From Takakia lepidozioides (taxonomy: Eukaryota; Streptophyta; Takakiopsida; Takakiales; Takakiaceae), in contig CM060734.1 of NCBI GenBank assembly GCA_030704615.1, positions 48,872,042 through 48,936,041 on the forward strand: 64,000 nucleotides of DNA, read 5' to 3'. A program made the translations under genes and the position numbers. Every line of letters begins with the position of its first letter. The first letter of the stretch is position 1. The notes under the pieces were generated by a model that saw only the letters and a program-made list of their open reading frames with translations, had not been told where the DNA came from and ran no database searches. Shown piece after piece: positions 52,564 to 63,855 of this stretch.

Positions 52564-53314
52564 CCCTTAAGTTCCCAAGCCCTTTTTTGACTTTTTACCA
52601 ATTTTGGGTACCCAGCTGCAGTAAATTGCCCCTAGAAACCTACCAAAAATCATCCGGAGATTCCAGCCTTATAGCAATGGCCCAGCTCATTTAGGCATGA
52701 CATACTAAAAAATGAGCCAAGTCCACCGTGGAAATTGTGAGATTATAGAGTTGGCCCGGACCTCAAATATCAGGTCCCAAAGAAAAAGTGAGAAAGAAAT
52801 TGGTTTGACCAAATCAAAACCTAGCTTTCTCCAATTTTGCTTGCCCCAAGACCCACCATTTCCAAATCAATAGTGGAGTGGCTATGACCCCACTAAATTG
52901 CAGGTCCAACTGATTTTTTCACCTATGCTTGCTTTGCATGCAATTACATGGGGGTTGAAATCTCAAAATTGACAGCAGAAAATGTTCCTCCAAATGAAGT
53001 ATTTTTTGTTCTACAAATTTTTTAAAAGCCAACGGTGGATGTGTGTATGTAATGCTCACACACCACAAGCTGAAGTGCTTTTTCCAAAACTGCTAATTTT
53101 CTGCCAAAAATGGCCTTTGGAGTGCAATCTGTTTTGGGCTTGTTTTTGTAGGTCCTAGCTTTTGTTTTTTTTAATTTTGTTTTTTGCATCATATTCAGAC
53201 AAATCCCTTGTCATAAAAGCTTCAGGAGTGGGACCCATCAGACTAGATCTGCAAAAACTAGGTCGAATTGCAAATTCAAAGTGACCCAGGTTGGCTTGGG
53301 AACTTAAGGGTTAA
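52560..53314 (+). mobile_element. piggyBac-like non-autonomous element 1
   Basis: Flanked by TTAA at 52560-52563 and 53311-53314. The ends are CCCTTAAGTTCCCAAGC and its exact inverse GCTTGGGAACTTAAGGG. TTAA target duplications and CCC...GGG termini are hallmarks of piggyBac transposons. The interior (about 750 bp) has no transposase. The empty-site paralogue at 54727-54730 supports TTAA as the target. Confidence 0.7.
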
Positions 53315-53342
53315 AAGTGAAATATTATGATTTTTTTAAAGC

Positions 53343-54176
53343 TTAACCCTGAAGTTCCCAAGCAACCTGAATCGGGTCACTTTGAATTTGCAGGGTCGAC
53401 CTAATTTTTTGCAGATCTAATCTGATGGGGCCCCACTCCTGAACCTTTAATGACAAGGGATTTATCTCGAGTATGATGTAAAAAACTAAACTAAAAAAAA
53501 ACAAAAGCTGCTACTGACAAAAAATATCTTAGATCTTTAATTTACGTTTTGGGGCCTGAAAAGGGCTGTTGACCGCTGACGTGGCAGGTAAACAAGCCCA
53601 AAACAGATTGCACTCCAAAGGCCATTTTTGGCAGAAAATTAGCAATTTTGAAAAAACACTTCAGCTTGTGGTGTGTGAGCATTACATACACACATCCACC
53701 GTTGGCTTTTAAAAAATTTGTAGAACAAAAAAGTACTTCATTTGGAGGAACATTTTCTGCTGTCAATTTTGAGATTTCAACCCCCATGTAATTGCATGCA
53801 AAGCAAGCATAGGTGAAAAAATCAGTTGGACCTGCAATTTAGTGGGGTCATAGCCACTCCACTATTGATTTGGAAATGGTGGGTCTTGGGGCAAGCAAAA
53901 TTGGATAAAGCTAGGTTTTGATTTGGTCAAACCAATTTCTTTCTCACTTTTTCTTTGGGACCTGATATTTGAGGTCCGGGCCAACTCTATAATCTCACAA
54001 TTTCCACGGTGGACTTGGCTCATATTTTGGTATGTCATGCATAAATGAGTTGGGCCCATTGCTATAAGGCTGGAATCTCCGGATGATTTTTGGTAGGTTT
54101 CTAGGGGCAATTTACTGCAGCTGGGTACCCAAAATTGTTAAAAAATCAAAAAAGGGCTTGGGAACTTAAGGGTTAA
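53343..54176 (-). mobile_element. piggyBac-like non-autonomous element 2, inverted
   Basis: TTAA at 53343-53346 and 54173-54176, with ends CCCTGAAGTTCCCAAGC and GCTTGGGAACTTAAGGG. Its interior is the reverse complement of element 1 over most of its length, so the two copies separated by 28 bp form a large inverted repeat able to fold into a hairpin of about 0.75 kb. About 80 bp longer than element 1. Confidence 0.7.
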
Positions 54177-54510
54177 TGTCTTCAAAATATCATATCAATT
54201 ACAATAAGTATCCATAATTTATGGAAATTTTACCTTGGGTGTAAATCACAATGAAAAACACTTTAGTATATTTAAAAGTAATAAAAAGTTCCTAAGTTGA
54301 AAAATTCCATAGAAAACTATGCTGAAGGCTCTTGACCCATTGAATTGGCAATTGCTATAAAAGATTCAATAATTGGAATTTTGATGACTCGTAAAAGTGG
54401 AATCAAGACTAGACTTGATTATCTTTACTTTGTTAGTTCAACTCAAATGCAAAAAAAATTGTTTTCAAAGTAAAAACTAAGTTTGACCAGAGAGAAGCCA
54501 CTGTAGGGCC
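54177..54510. other. AT-rich spacer
   Basis: No gene or repeat recognised between the second TTAA element and direct repeat copy 2. Confidence 0.5.
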
Positions 54511-54730
54511 TCTTGGGCGTTTAGGGATTAAGCAAAAATCAAACTGATTATATTCAACCAGCAATGTGTAAATTGATTGGTTGATCAAAATCAGTCATTG
54601 GCTAGCACTCTATTTAGATTTTTACTAACAAGAATATAATACATCAATCTATACACATGTGACCACTATTGCGGGCACCTGAAATAATGTATGAAGTTAT
54701 GGAATGTAACTGCTTAGTGAGGCCCCTTAA
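54511..54730. repeat. 220-bp direct repeat, copy 2 (empty site)
   Basis: Near-identical to 52343-52563, ending GGCCCCTTAA followed by CTATAGTG instead of a transposon. It documents the uninserted TTAA target. Confidence 0.85.
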
Positions 54731-56022
54731 CTATAGTGAGAGGAGAAAATAGCAAATAACCTCTCGAGCACAAGGCTCATGGGACACTGCCCAAGGGACA
54801 AGTAGGATCTTAATTTATGTTATGGTATACACACAAAAGAAAAGCAAGAAGAAGAAAATCAACCGATTATGAGACTTAGAGGTTTTTTTTTCTCTTTTGA
54901 GGAAGGTAAGACTAGGGAGCATGACACACCAATCGGTGCTTTGACAACGTGCAAGGTCTTTTGACCACATTTCCCTGTAGTCTCTCTCTACAAAGAGCCA
55001 ACAAAGATTTCTAGTCGAATCGCTAACATGTGGGGAGGCTCTATCACCGTTCCGATTATACTCAATGCTCGGATGTGTTAGCTCACTTCAATCTTAGAGA
55101 GGATTAGCTGTGGAGGCCTTGGGCTGATGACAACATTCGATTGCAGGACTCGAGAAAGCCTTGGGACGGCATCGTAGATTCACTTGTATGGGTGGGCTTG
55201 CAGAGTAGGATCCCCTACTCACCTATCTGTTGTGCCCCACTCACACCTATTGCTGCATGGCTCTGAAAAGACCTGAAATGGTGAGTATAGGGAACTGCAG
55301 CTTCTTTAAGTGTGTTTTGGAGTCCTTTGAAGCTTGCATTTGGCGCTGCATACCGTTTCTGTTTCTTTGCATGATTGCTCTTCATACAGTTATGTGCATT
55401 TACATGCATTGCGCCATGCCCCTAATCAATGCAGGGAGGAAAGTGCTGCAGAAGAAAGTGCTGCAGAAGGAATACTTGTCCCGCACCACTCATTTTGGTG
55501 ATTATTATGGGTTTGTGTGAGCAGGACAGAGAAGAGGGCTATATGTGAGCGAGACCAAATCCAAGGCCGGCTTCAACTAGGTGTGATTGAGTATCGCACG
55601 CAGGGCTCCTGGGTGTGCCCCTCACTTGCCCTTTCTTTCCTTAACCTAGAGACCCCTTTTTCTTTTCATAGCTGGTGATGCAAGGTTGTGTGAACACTTG
55701 TATAAGTTCAAGCCTGATACATGAAGAACAGGTTGGTCTTAAGACTGTTTCCCTGAGTTGGTAAATTGGCAGAGGCCTCTTTTTAAGTTATTTGCAATCG
55801 AAGCAAGGTCATCTGAATAATTGCATATGTCCCAGTGAAGAACAAGAATGTTGGATGTGATTCTCACATAGAGGCTCCAACACATCTAACAGTAGGTGTT
55901 GTTCTGTGGAAAAGAGAATACTGAGAAAACTGGTAACGACTATTATATCATGGAACTTAGCAACGTAGAACTGTATAGAGGAGAGGGTAATGATGGTGGT
56001 GCAAAGCAGGTGTGCTTTGCAG
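54731..56022. other. Probable upstream part of the At4g18975-like gene
   Basis: A candidate first exon is ATGGCTCTGAAAAGACCTGA (55257-55280), followed by a good donor GTGAGT. It is too short to support by homology. The rest holds no recognised feature. Confidence 0.3.
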
Positions 56023-57036
56023 GAGGACCACGCCAACGGAGACCGCGCCAATGGAATACCAAGCAAAGGAGGGGCACCGTGGTCAAGTCTCAGAAGCTGC
56101 TAAACCTGGCAAGTAGCTTGAAGTTCTCCTCAACTGAGTATCCCTCTGTTGCAAGTGTCTTGAGTGGATGGTTTGTCAGAGACAGTGTATGAGTATGGTG
56201 TGCTCCTGAGAGATGCCATATTTTCTAGGAAACATTTGCACTACCAACTAGCTCCAAATGGTTTGTAGGGTAGAGGATAGTACCAATTTTGTCTCTCTGA
56301 TGTTTGGGTTGTGGGCCAGATAGCAGCACTGTCAAATGTGAAGGAGGAAGTGTATGGTGCGCTTGATGCTTGGAGTGCATGGGAGCTAGAGTTCCCACTG
56401 GTGGCTGTAAAAAAAGCCTTGACGGTTTTGCAAGAAGAGAAGCAATGGAGACAAGTGATCCAGGTGCCATCTTGTCGTGCCTATGCTTACACTTGACTTG
56501 TTTTTAGCTCAGTGAACGTGACATTCAAAGTTGCTGCAGTCAGAGAGCAATCAACACCTGTCCTGTCACAACACCGTTCAACAAGCAGTTGTTATACATG
56601 TGGGGGGGTTGGAGTTGTGTCGTAGTTTAAAGGTTCTATTAGGATTATATCTAGAAAGTGCACACAAACTGTGGCAATGGCAGGTGCGACGCACATGCTG
56701 TTTTAGAATAGATACAGACATATAGTGGTCTTAAAAATAAGGAAGGTACACCAGTTGCAGATGTGGGGTTATTTTCTGCCGAACCAGTGGATTCAGGGCT
56801 TGGGTTAAGATGGTGCCAAGCAATTGTGCGCTGATGGATTGACTAACATGACAGGTGAGCAAATGGATGTTGAGCAAAGGGCAAGGGAAGACAATGGGCA
56901 CATACCTGCAGCTGCTGCAGGCCTTTGATGAGGAGGGCCGAGTGGAGGAAGCAGAAGCCTTATGGGAGAAGTTTTTAACAGAACATATGGAGTGTATCCC
57001 GCGCACAATGTTTGGTCGATGTATGAGCACCATAAT
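56023..57036 (+). pseudogene. PPR protein of the At4g18975 type, partial
   Basis: Exons at about 56023-56112 (RQWNTKQRRGTVVKSQKLLN), 56327-56463 ([39 protein letters not shown]) and 56855-57036 (SKWMLSKGQGKTMGTYLQLL, FDEEGRVEEAEALWEKFL). These match the plastid PPR proteins of the Arabidopsis At4g18975/At4g21190 type in order and in their phase-0 junction between exons 3 and 4 (CAG/GTGCCA ... ACAG/GTGAGC). The C-terminal part (a further PPR-like repeat) is not found downstream; a repetitive block with many GATGATTTCAT words and a hAT element lie there. It may be a gene with a very long intron or a truncated copy. Confidence 0.65.
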
Positions 57037-57070
57037 CAGCCCACACTACGCCAAATCATGGTTTTTCTGA

Positions 57071-57695
57071 CTCTTTTTTTGGAGAGACATGGTTTTCATG
57101 ATTCGAACCATGACTCGATGTAGTCATGGTTCAAAAATGTCATGGGTGTGACCGAAAATGACCAAAAAGGGTCATCTATATGCCTCGATCCCGGTCAACG
57201 TCGTTTGACTCTAATAGAATCAAGATCATGGGTCACGCAGATGACTCTAAACAATAATGCAGATGACTCTAAATTTTTTGATTGGTGTAGTCAACTCCCT
57301 TTGACCAAGATAAGGTCATTTGCATGACTCTTATGAAAATCCATTGATGGATGATTTCATTACATGAATGAAATTTTGATTAATTTCATTCGTCAATTGG
57401 ATGATTTCATTACATGCAAGGATTTGGATGATTTCATCCATCTATTTCATTCACACGGGGACTTCGATACATTTCAAGAACACCTTGCTAGCACTCTTCT
57501 TCCCACTCCGAGAGCCTACTACCTTCATGGAAGAGCATCAGTATTCTATGGCATAGTGCGTTTCAAGTTGCTATGAGTGTCGGTATCTGTTGTTCTCCGA
57601 CAACAGATATTCGCATTTGGAAGTTCGATCCCTGAGATCTTTGGAGCCTTTTTGTCTCCGCTCCTACTATTGTTAATCGTAGCTCTTTTATGTGG
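57071..57695. other. Repetitive spacer
   Basis: Contains recurring ATGGTTCA/CATGACTC and GATGATTTCATT words (57070-57450). No gene recognised. It may be a decayed DNA transposon. Confidence 0.4.
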
Positions 57696-57703
57696 GATAA
57701 GAC

Positions 57704-58514
57704 CAGTGTTGGGCGGTTCTTGCATTTGTGAACGAACCTTCGGTTCCGGTTCCACAATTATTTCAAGAGACGGTTCCGGATCCGGTTCCGGATCCAACTT
57801 TTAAACATGGGGGCGGTTCCGGTTACCGGTTAGTTGCTGATAAAAACCAGCGGTTCCGGTTACCGGTTAGTTGCTGATAAAAACCATCAGTTCCGGTTAG
57901 GTTCCGGTTCTATTTTTAAAATATATTTGTTTAATTTAATTAGATTTAAAATATTTTATCAGTCCGGTAGATTAAATAGCAGTGTATTCACATATTTGAA
58001 CTAAAATCCAATGATTTTGTTAGTTTTCACTAACACAAAAAAAACAAACAAAAATACTCTAAATAAACTGGTAGAAGAAAATGGGTAAAATTTTATGGGT
58101 TGAAAGTACTATTCAGCTACCTGGCAAGTATTGGCATCTTCAAACATTTTATTAATGAACTTAGCCAGGATATCATGGAGCTGGAGATTGAACCCAAGAT
58201 CTCATGGCGCTGAAGCATTGAACATAGAATCTCATGGCCTTCAAGCATTGAACCCAGGATCTCAGGAGCTTGAGAGCATTAAATAAGTTTTGCCCTGGGC
58301 CCACCAGCCCCACCAAGGGTCAAGAACCGGAACCTGTTTTTACCCCCCTCCCCGGTTCTCACACCCAGCAGGAACCGCCGGTTCGGTTCTGCGCCGATCC
58401 CCATTGGCAAGTTCCGGTTCCGGGTCAGGTTATGTAGGAATGGGCCCGGTCCCGGTTAACCTGAACCTGAACCGGCAGTTAACCTGGGTCCCGGCGGGTA
58501 ACCGCCCAACACTG
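57704..58514. mobile_element. hAT-type non-autonomous transposon with 8-bp TSD
   Basis: 811 bp bounded by CAGTGTTGGGCGGTT and its inverse AACCGCCCAACACTG. The 8-bp direct repeat GATAAGAC lies at 57696-57703 and 58515-58522. Ends of the form CAG(T/G)GTTGGG and 8-bp target duplications are diagnostic of the hAT superfamily. The interior is rich in CCGGTT repeats and contains an approximate 36-bp repeat (ATCTCATGG...GCATTGAACCCA, about 58170-58270). No transposase. Confidence 0.9.
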
Positions 58515-58621
58515 GATAAGACGTTTTTTGTCTTCACGATCGAGAGAGCATCTGAAGGAGCATGAACAAGAGCTGATCGTCATTTGTGAGCTCCCCCACC
58601 CCCCCCCCCTTCCTCTCCCCC

Positions 58622-58624
<3 letters not shown>

Positions 58625-58684
<60 letters not shown>
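58625..58684. repeat. (CT)n microsatellite
   Basis: CT run of about 30 units, preceded by a C-rich stretch. Confidence 0.95.
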
Positions 58685-58689
<5 letters not shown>

Positions 58690-58925
58690 TATACATACAC
58701 ACATTTGATGGAACGTGAAAGATTAGCTCATGGGAAGTCAAGTGATGTTTTGGGCATGTTGTGCCTCTTCAAGGGTAAAATGCAAGTCTAATTTGACTGA
58801 GGAATATCGTGCTATGATCTGGCATTTTCTAGCCTCGGTCGTGCCCTCTATAGCCAGAAGGGCCATTCACACAAGCGTCAATCTGATATGTGTGAGCTGC
58901 CCCTCACAAAGGTAGTGTCTGTTCG

Positions 58926-58990
58926 CTCATGTTCCACCCAAACTCGACACAACATCTATGGCCACATGGCTACAACAAACATCTCATGAG
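58926..58990 (+). repeat. Dispersed repeat (GGCCACAAGGCTACGG family), copy 3
   Basis: CCACCCAAACTCGACACAACATCTATGGCCACATGGCTAC...CTCATGAGTAATC, related to 21513-21577 and to 47171-47222 (minus). Confidence 0.5.
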
Positions 58991-59745
58991 TAATCTTCTT
59001 TGTCCTTTTCTTGTTTCATGTTTCTCTATTTTGTAAGAGGAGCAGCAGCTGCTGCTCCTACTCTTACCCCGTTTTCTTTTCTTTTCTTTCTTTCACTTTT
59101 GCAGGTGGGAGAGAGGAGAAGCTCCAGCTGTTGCACCTGTCTCCTTCCCCTTACTTATGCCAAGTAAACATAGGCAGGGAGACAGCAGCAGCTGCTCCAC
59201 TCTCCCCAGTGGAGTCATCCAGCTCCTCCTCAGTACGCCACTGAACTTACTTGATCCAGTTTGTGACATTATGCAGAGTGGAAGGGAGATTGTCAATGCG
59301 CAATGTGCAGGCGGCCTGAAGACTCTTCATTTTCTGATACGATGTCCAAGGTATTCTCATCAGAGAGTTACCCTCTTTCAAAAATCTCAGGCTGAGCCAA
59401 AAGCCCTAGCCATGATCTGGGTCACATCGGATGTTGGAGAGAGGTTGAAGGCTACGCCATCAACTGCAGTTTCAGTGACTGTGATCGTATTTGGATCCTC
59501 TCAGCTTCTGGAGTGACATATAGTGTTGTTTAATAAATATGGGCCTTCTCGGAAATGGGATGTAGCGAGAGTAGTGAGTGTACTTATGGGGGTCGCTGAA
59601 AAGTTCCATAGCAGTCGCCCTCAATCATTGATAATCCGGCTATACAGGGTCTTGATTTGTGGCGGGCATTGACATTGTAGTTGAAAGCATGAGTTGATTC
59701 GAGTACACACGGTTTTTTTTGTTTTTTTTTTTGTTTTTCTTTCCC
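58991..59745. other. No gene recognised
   Basis: Contains a segment GTATTCTCATC(A/G)GAGA...AAAATCTCA...TGAGCC (59351-59400) that recurs at 61804-61896, so both belong to a dispersed repeat family. Confidence 0.4.
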
Positions 59746-60215
59746 ACGCTGATGTCTAAAAAACAGTGTGCGGCACTGCACACTGTTTTCAGGGCATCTG
59801 CGGTGAACGTTTTCTCTGCAAATGCCCTTCCCACACATGGGTTTTTTTTTTGTTTTTTTTTTTTTGTTTCCACGCAGATGCCTGAAAAATAGTGTGCGGC
59901 ACCGCACACTGTTTTCAGGGCATCTGCGGTGCTTTTTTTTCTCTGCAGCTGTCCATCCCACACACGTTTTGTTTTTTTTTTCCGTTCCCACGCAGATGCC
60001 CTGAAAGTAGTGTGCGGTGCCGCATACTACTTTTAGGGCATCTACGGTGCACGTTTTTTTTTGCAGCTGCCCATCCTGCACACGGGTTTTTTTTTTTTTT
60101 TTTTTTTTCCCGTTCCCATGCAGTTGCCCTCAAAACAGTGTGCGGTGTCGTACATTGTTTTCAGGGCATCTGCGGTGCACGTTTTCTCTGCAGCTGCCCA
60201 TCCCATACACACAAA
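59746..60215. repeat. Hairpin satellite, four units of about 120 bp
   Basis: Four tandem units start near 59746, 59871, 59989 and 60115. Each holds a palindrome of the form GCAGATGCCCTGAAA...AGTGTGCGG / CCGCACACT...TTTCAGGGCATCTGC, then GCAGCTGCCCATCC and a poly-T run (on plus). The palindromic core could fold into a stem of about 28 bp. Frames crossing it are low-complexity and not called. Confidence 0.85.
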
Positions 60216-62362
60216 AAAAAAAAATTGCTTGACAAGTACATCGGCTCAGAACATTCTCTTGAAAGACAAAAAGACTTGCAGGTGAGGGGAGAGGCAAAGG
60301 AAATGGGAAGGGGAAGTGAACCCGGACGGGTCTCTTTTCAGTGTCGGTTTGTTTGCAAGATGCAGCATAAGTTGGCAGACTGCACAACGTTGCAGTCAAT
60401 GAGTCTCTTTTCATTGTCGGTTTGTTTGGAATATGCAGCATAAGTCGGCATACTGTAAATGCATATTCCCACGGTTATAGGTCCCTCGGGTGTAGATATC
60501 TTATCTTTCGCCAAATGTGTTATGACATCTGCTGACATGGCGGATGTTCACGCTTACGTGGCGTGAACGCCACGTCATGCAGAGGGAGTCTGGGCTCACG
60601 CTACGTCAGCCAAGCGTGAGCTCAGCTCCCAGGCTCATGGGGCTGGGCTCATGTCGTAGCTACATTGCTATTAGAGCTTTAAGGAATCTGTGTCTCAATG
60701 CTTTGACCAGGAGATGTAATCTGCAAAGTCAGCCATACTCTTGGCACCCGTAGTCAAGTAAACTCTAAGTAAAGGCTTGGATCGTGTAACAGAGGGCAGA
60801 GAACGTAAGGATAGAAATGCAAATCAGCAAGGAGCGTGCAGAAAGGGCAAGAGTAGTGCTTGCTGGAGAACTTCGAGTACTTCACTCTGTGGGAGCATGG
60901 TTGCGACCTCGTGCAGAAGGTGGAGGCTTTGATTCGCTATGTTTATTATGATAACATTATTCCTTGAAACATGATAAATGGTGGGACCAAATACCGCAAT
61001 TCACCAACGAAACCAGAGAGCTTTATTGAAACTTAGAAAAATGGATGTGTCAAGGAAAAAATCAAACAAACAATAAAAGAGAAATAATGCTTATGATGAC
61101 TAGCTCAAGCTTGTCACGTGTCCCATCCTACTGCTTGAAATACATCAGACAAGGAAAATGGGAGAGAGCTTTGGAAGGAAAGATGAATCCATGCCGGCTA
61201 CTTCTACTTGAGCCAATATGGACGTGTCTTGTACTCTTTGCGAAGCAATGGAGACACGTTGATGATGTAAGGCCAAAAGAAACGAGGCAATGTTTCTAAT
61301 GCCTTGTCTTGAGCTGCAAGATGAGCACAAGTACGCGTAGAATTATTAAATCATAGGAACACCCGAAAGATCACACGAATCACGAATCACGAACACACGA
61401 GTCACGGTACTCTCGCTTCTTTATTATCCGAGCAGTTGAGCAGCTGCACTTAGGAAATCAACCATATATGCAACCTCGCATTATAGGGAACTTGGGAACT
61501 AAGGTAAAGGCTGCCCACACATCGGGCATCTTTTCCTCTCTCCATCTGTTTATTGTTCAAAGGTGTGTAGCTCCCCGCCTTGAGTTTAAATTTCAGTCTA
61601 GTGCGAGGGTAGGTAGTCCCAAGAGGTAATCTAACCTGTCGGGGTGGGCTCCATCTACGAAGAATCTAGGTACCTGGCTTTCAATCTGTCCACTTTCCTT
61701 TCACAATGCTCAGTGCTCCGGATGCATATTGGCTCTGCCTGTATGGATCGATGTAGGTTTGAAATGCCACCTGTAGACAATAGACATCTTCTGACGTCCA
61801 GGGTATTCTCATCGGAGAACAATCCTCTTGAGGACCATCAAGAGCATAGTCCCTGGACCTCTGTTCACGAACTTCCAAAATCTCAAAGTTGAGCCTAAAG
61901 TCCTAGGGTCTGATTGTTGGGTAGCTCGAACAGTACAGATCGATCTGCTTGTGAGAGGGGCTTTCTAGAGTCACATGGGCATATGGACAGCAACCTAGAG
62001 AATGTACACACGAGACGTTATTTGACTGACCTTAGACCTGGCGTCCAGTTTGGGCGGAACACAAGAAAGAACGGACACTACCTGTAGGAGGGTCTCACTC
62101 GGCCAGTAGTGGGACTTACAGGCTTCATATAAACAATTAGTTCTAGCTTTCCAGATTTTGCTTTAGTGTTCCCGTAATCCACCTTGAGTTGAATTGTAAT
62201 TGAATTCTATGGTGTTTTGACTCGGCCCACTTTCATGTTTCTCATTTCCTTTGTCCCAAACGAAGCTTATAAACGATCTCTCCTTCTCACACTCTCTAGT
62301 TCAATCTACTTACCTCTGCTCCACCATCCCTCCCTCCCTTCCTCTCTATCCTCAACAAAGCA
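60216..62362. other. Intergenic, no gene recognised
   Basis: Short frames only. An imperfect duplicated pair at 60340-60445 (GTCTCTTTTCAGTGTCGGTTTG and GTCTCTTTTCATTGTCGGTTTG) and a dispersed repeat at 61993-62085 (minus) are visible. Confidence 0.4.
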
Positions 62363-62529
62363 TTGGTGTTAAGCCTAAGTCCACTTGTGGTTCAACACCG
62401 CGGCGAGAGACCTACGATGAACGACGTCGCCGCCAAACCTTGGCAAGGTGTGCTGCGCCGCCAAGTTGGTGGAGGTGTTGGCAGTAGTGACAGTGGTAGC
62501 AGCACAAAGCGAGCGAGCAAGCGGGCGTT

Positions 62530-63855
62530 GTGCAACAGGGGGCCCACGCCAGTCGGGTGGCCTCGATCGGCTTGTCCCTCAACTCGTTCAGTCCCGACGC
62601 CGTACAGACAGCCAGCTCCAGCCCTTGCGAGCAACACAACAAATCCCACAACCCCTCTACTGCCTACTCCACCATCTCTGTTAGTTGGATCCCCAGATCA
62701 ACGAGAGCCTTTGGACACAGCCGCAACTGCTCCTGTTGGAAGGCCCCATGGCCAACGTACTCCTACCCTCTTCATGTTCCTGATGTGCACCACCACCAGA
62801 GGCCAAGCTCCAGACAATTCCAAGAAGCTTCGTCATCTTCACAACGGTCTCCTCCACTGTGGATTCGAGGTTCTTCCACTGGCGCCCCACCGACCAAAGA
62901 ACTCCCACCGCGTCTGTTGAGCCCTCTCCCACTGCGTCTCTCAGGTACGGTCCGAGGTCCCACGCCGGTCACTTCTCCCCCAGGTTCTCCATCCCATTCT
63001 CGGCAGTGGCTTCAAGGCGTCCGTACCTCTCTGGGTCATGAGCCTCTTTTCGCGCCTTCTTCTCCAATTGTCCAGCCCACATTAGCCTCCCCATCGCTCT
63101 TCCCACAGCAGCAGACACCTATCCATGTAGACCGTACCCCGTGCCCAGCTTGTGGTTGTCTTTTTGCGCGCATCAGAGGGCTTGCACGACATCAGCACAC
63201 ATGTGCGGCTCTTCATCAGACAGGCATAGATGGTACTTCTCCATTTCAACCCAGTGTCTTGCATGCACCACCTCCAGCCTCTACGTGGCATTGGCTTTCA
63301 GCTCTAGATGTACTGGGCGCGCTTCAACTAGGACTGCCAAGGCCTCATTTTTATACAAGAATCCCGATGGCCCTGTGTCATGAGGTCCAACGGGCACTCC
63401 GTCTACCCTTAGACATGCTCGCTCGTGATCCTGCTGATATACCAGCATGGTATTTTTTCTTGTTATTTCCTCAGTGGTGTTTGGTTTTGCCCCCTTGCGG
63501 CGGTCAGTCAGGGCACATGGAGATGCGCATCCATCTTCACCGTTTCTTATCTGGAGATTGGGAGAGTCTGCAAGATGAGCATCAATTACGAGCATTAGCT
63601 CTCGCGGCACGTGTCCCTTTGGCTTCCTCCACACAGCCACCATCATCGGCCCACAGGCGACTCCGTCATAGTCTCATGTTAGGTCGTGTTGGCGAATACT
63701 CAAGCGCAGCGGCCAGGGCCTTGGCACCTTTCATTCCAGCGCCTCCATCAGCGGATACTATCACTGCCCTCGAAGCCCTTCACCCATCAGCTCAGGATAT
63801 CATTCCGCTCTTTGTTGAGGACTTTGAGCTAGACCAGGATCTCGAGCTAGATTAA
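62530..63855 (+). CDS. N-terminal ORF of a LINE-type retroelement, zinc-finger bearing
   Basis: 441-codon frame (first codon GTG; an upstream frame at 62363-62920 overlaps, so the true start is unclear). The N-terminal third is Pro/Ser-rich. A C2H2 zinc finger CPACGCLFARIRGLARHQHTC lies near residues 205-225. Then WYFFLLFPQWCLVLPPCGGQ with GHMEMRIHLHRFLSGDWESL, and SSAAARALAPFIPAP...ALEALHP, a block arrangement that precedes the reverse transcriptase in non-LTR elements of algae and plants. It ends LELD stop at 63855, and no RT is seen in the last 145 bases, so either the element is truncated or RT follows out of frame outside the window. Identification rests on general resemblance. Confidence 0.5.
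   Translation: MQQGAHASRVASIGLSLNSFSPDAVQTASSSPCEQHNKSHNPSTAYSTISVSWIPRSTRAFGHSRNCSCWKAPWPTYSYPLHVPDVHHHQRPSSRQFQEASSSSQRSPPLWIRGSSTGAPPTKELPPRLLSPLPLRLSGTVRGPTPVTSPPGSPSHSRQWLQGVRTSLGHEPLFAPSSPIVQPTLASPSLFPQQQTPIHVDRTPCPACGCLFARIRGLARHQHTCAALHQTGIDGTSPFQPSVLHAPPPASTWHWLSALDVLGALQLGLPRPHFYTRIPMALCHEVQRALRLPLDMLARDPADIPAWYFFLLFPQWCLVLPPCGGQSGHMEMRIHLHRFLSGDWESLQDEHQLRALALAARVPLASSTQPPSSAHRRLRHSLMLGRVGEYSSAAARALAPFIPAPPSADTITALEALHPSAQDIIPLFVEDFELDQDLELD

Noticed and set aside
59584-60443. Long frames with Lys- or Phe-rich runs across the hairpin satellite
   Set aside because: They arise from poly-T/poly-A runs and tandem repetition, not from coding sequence.
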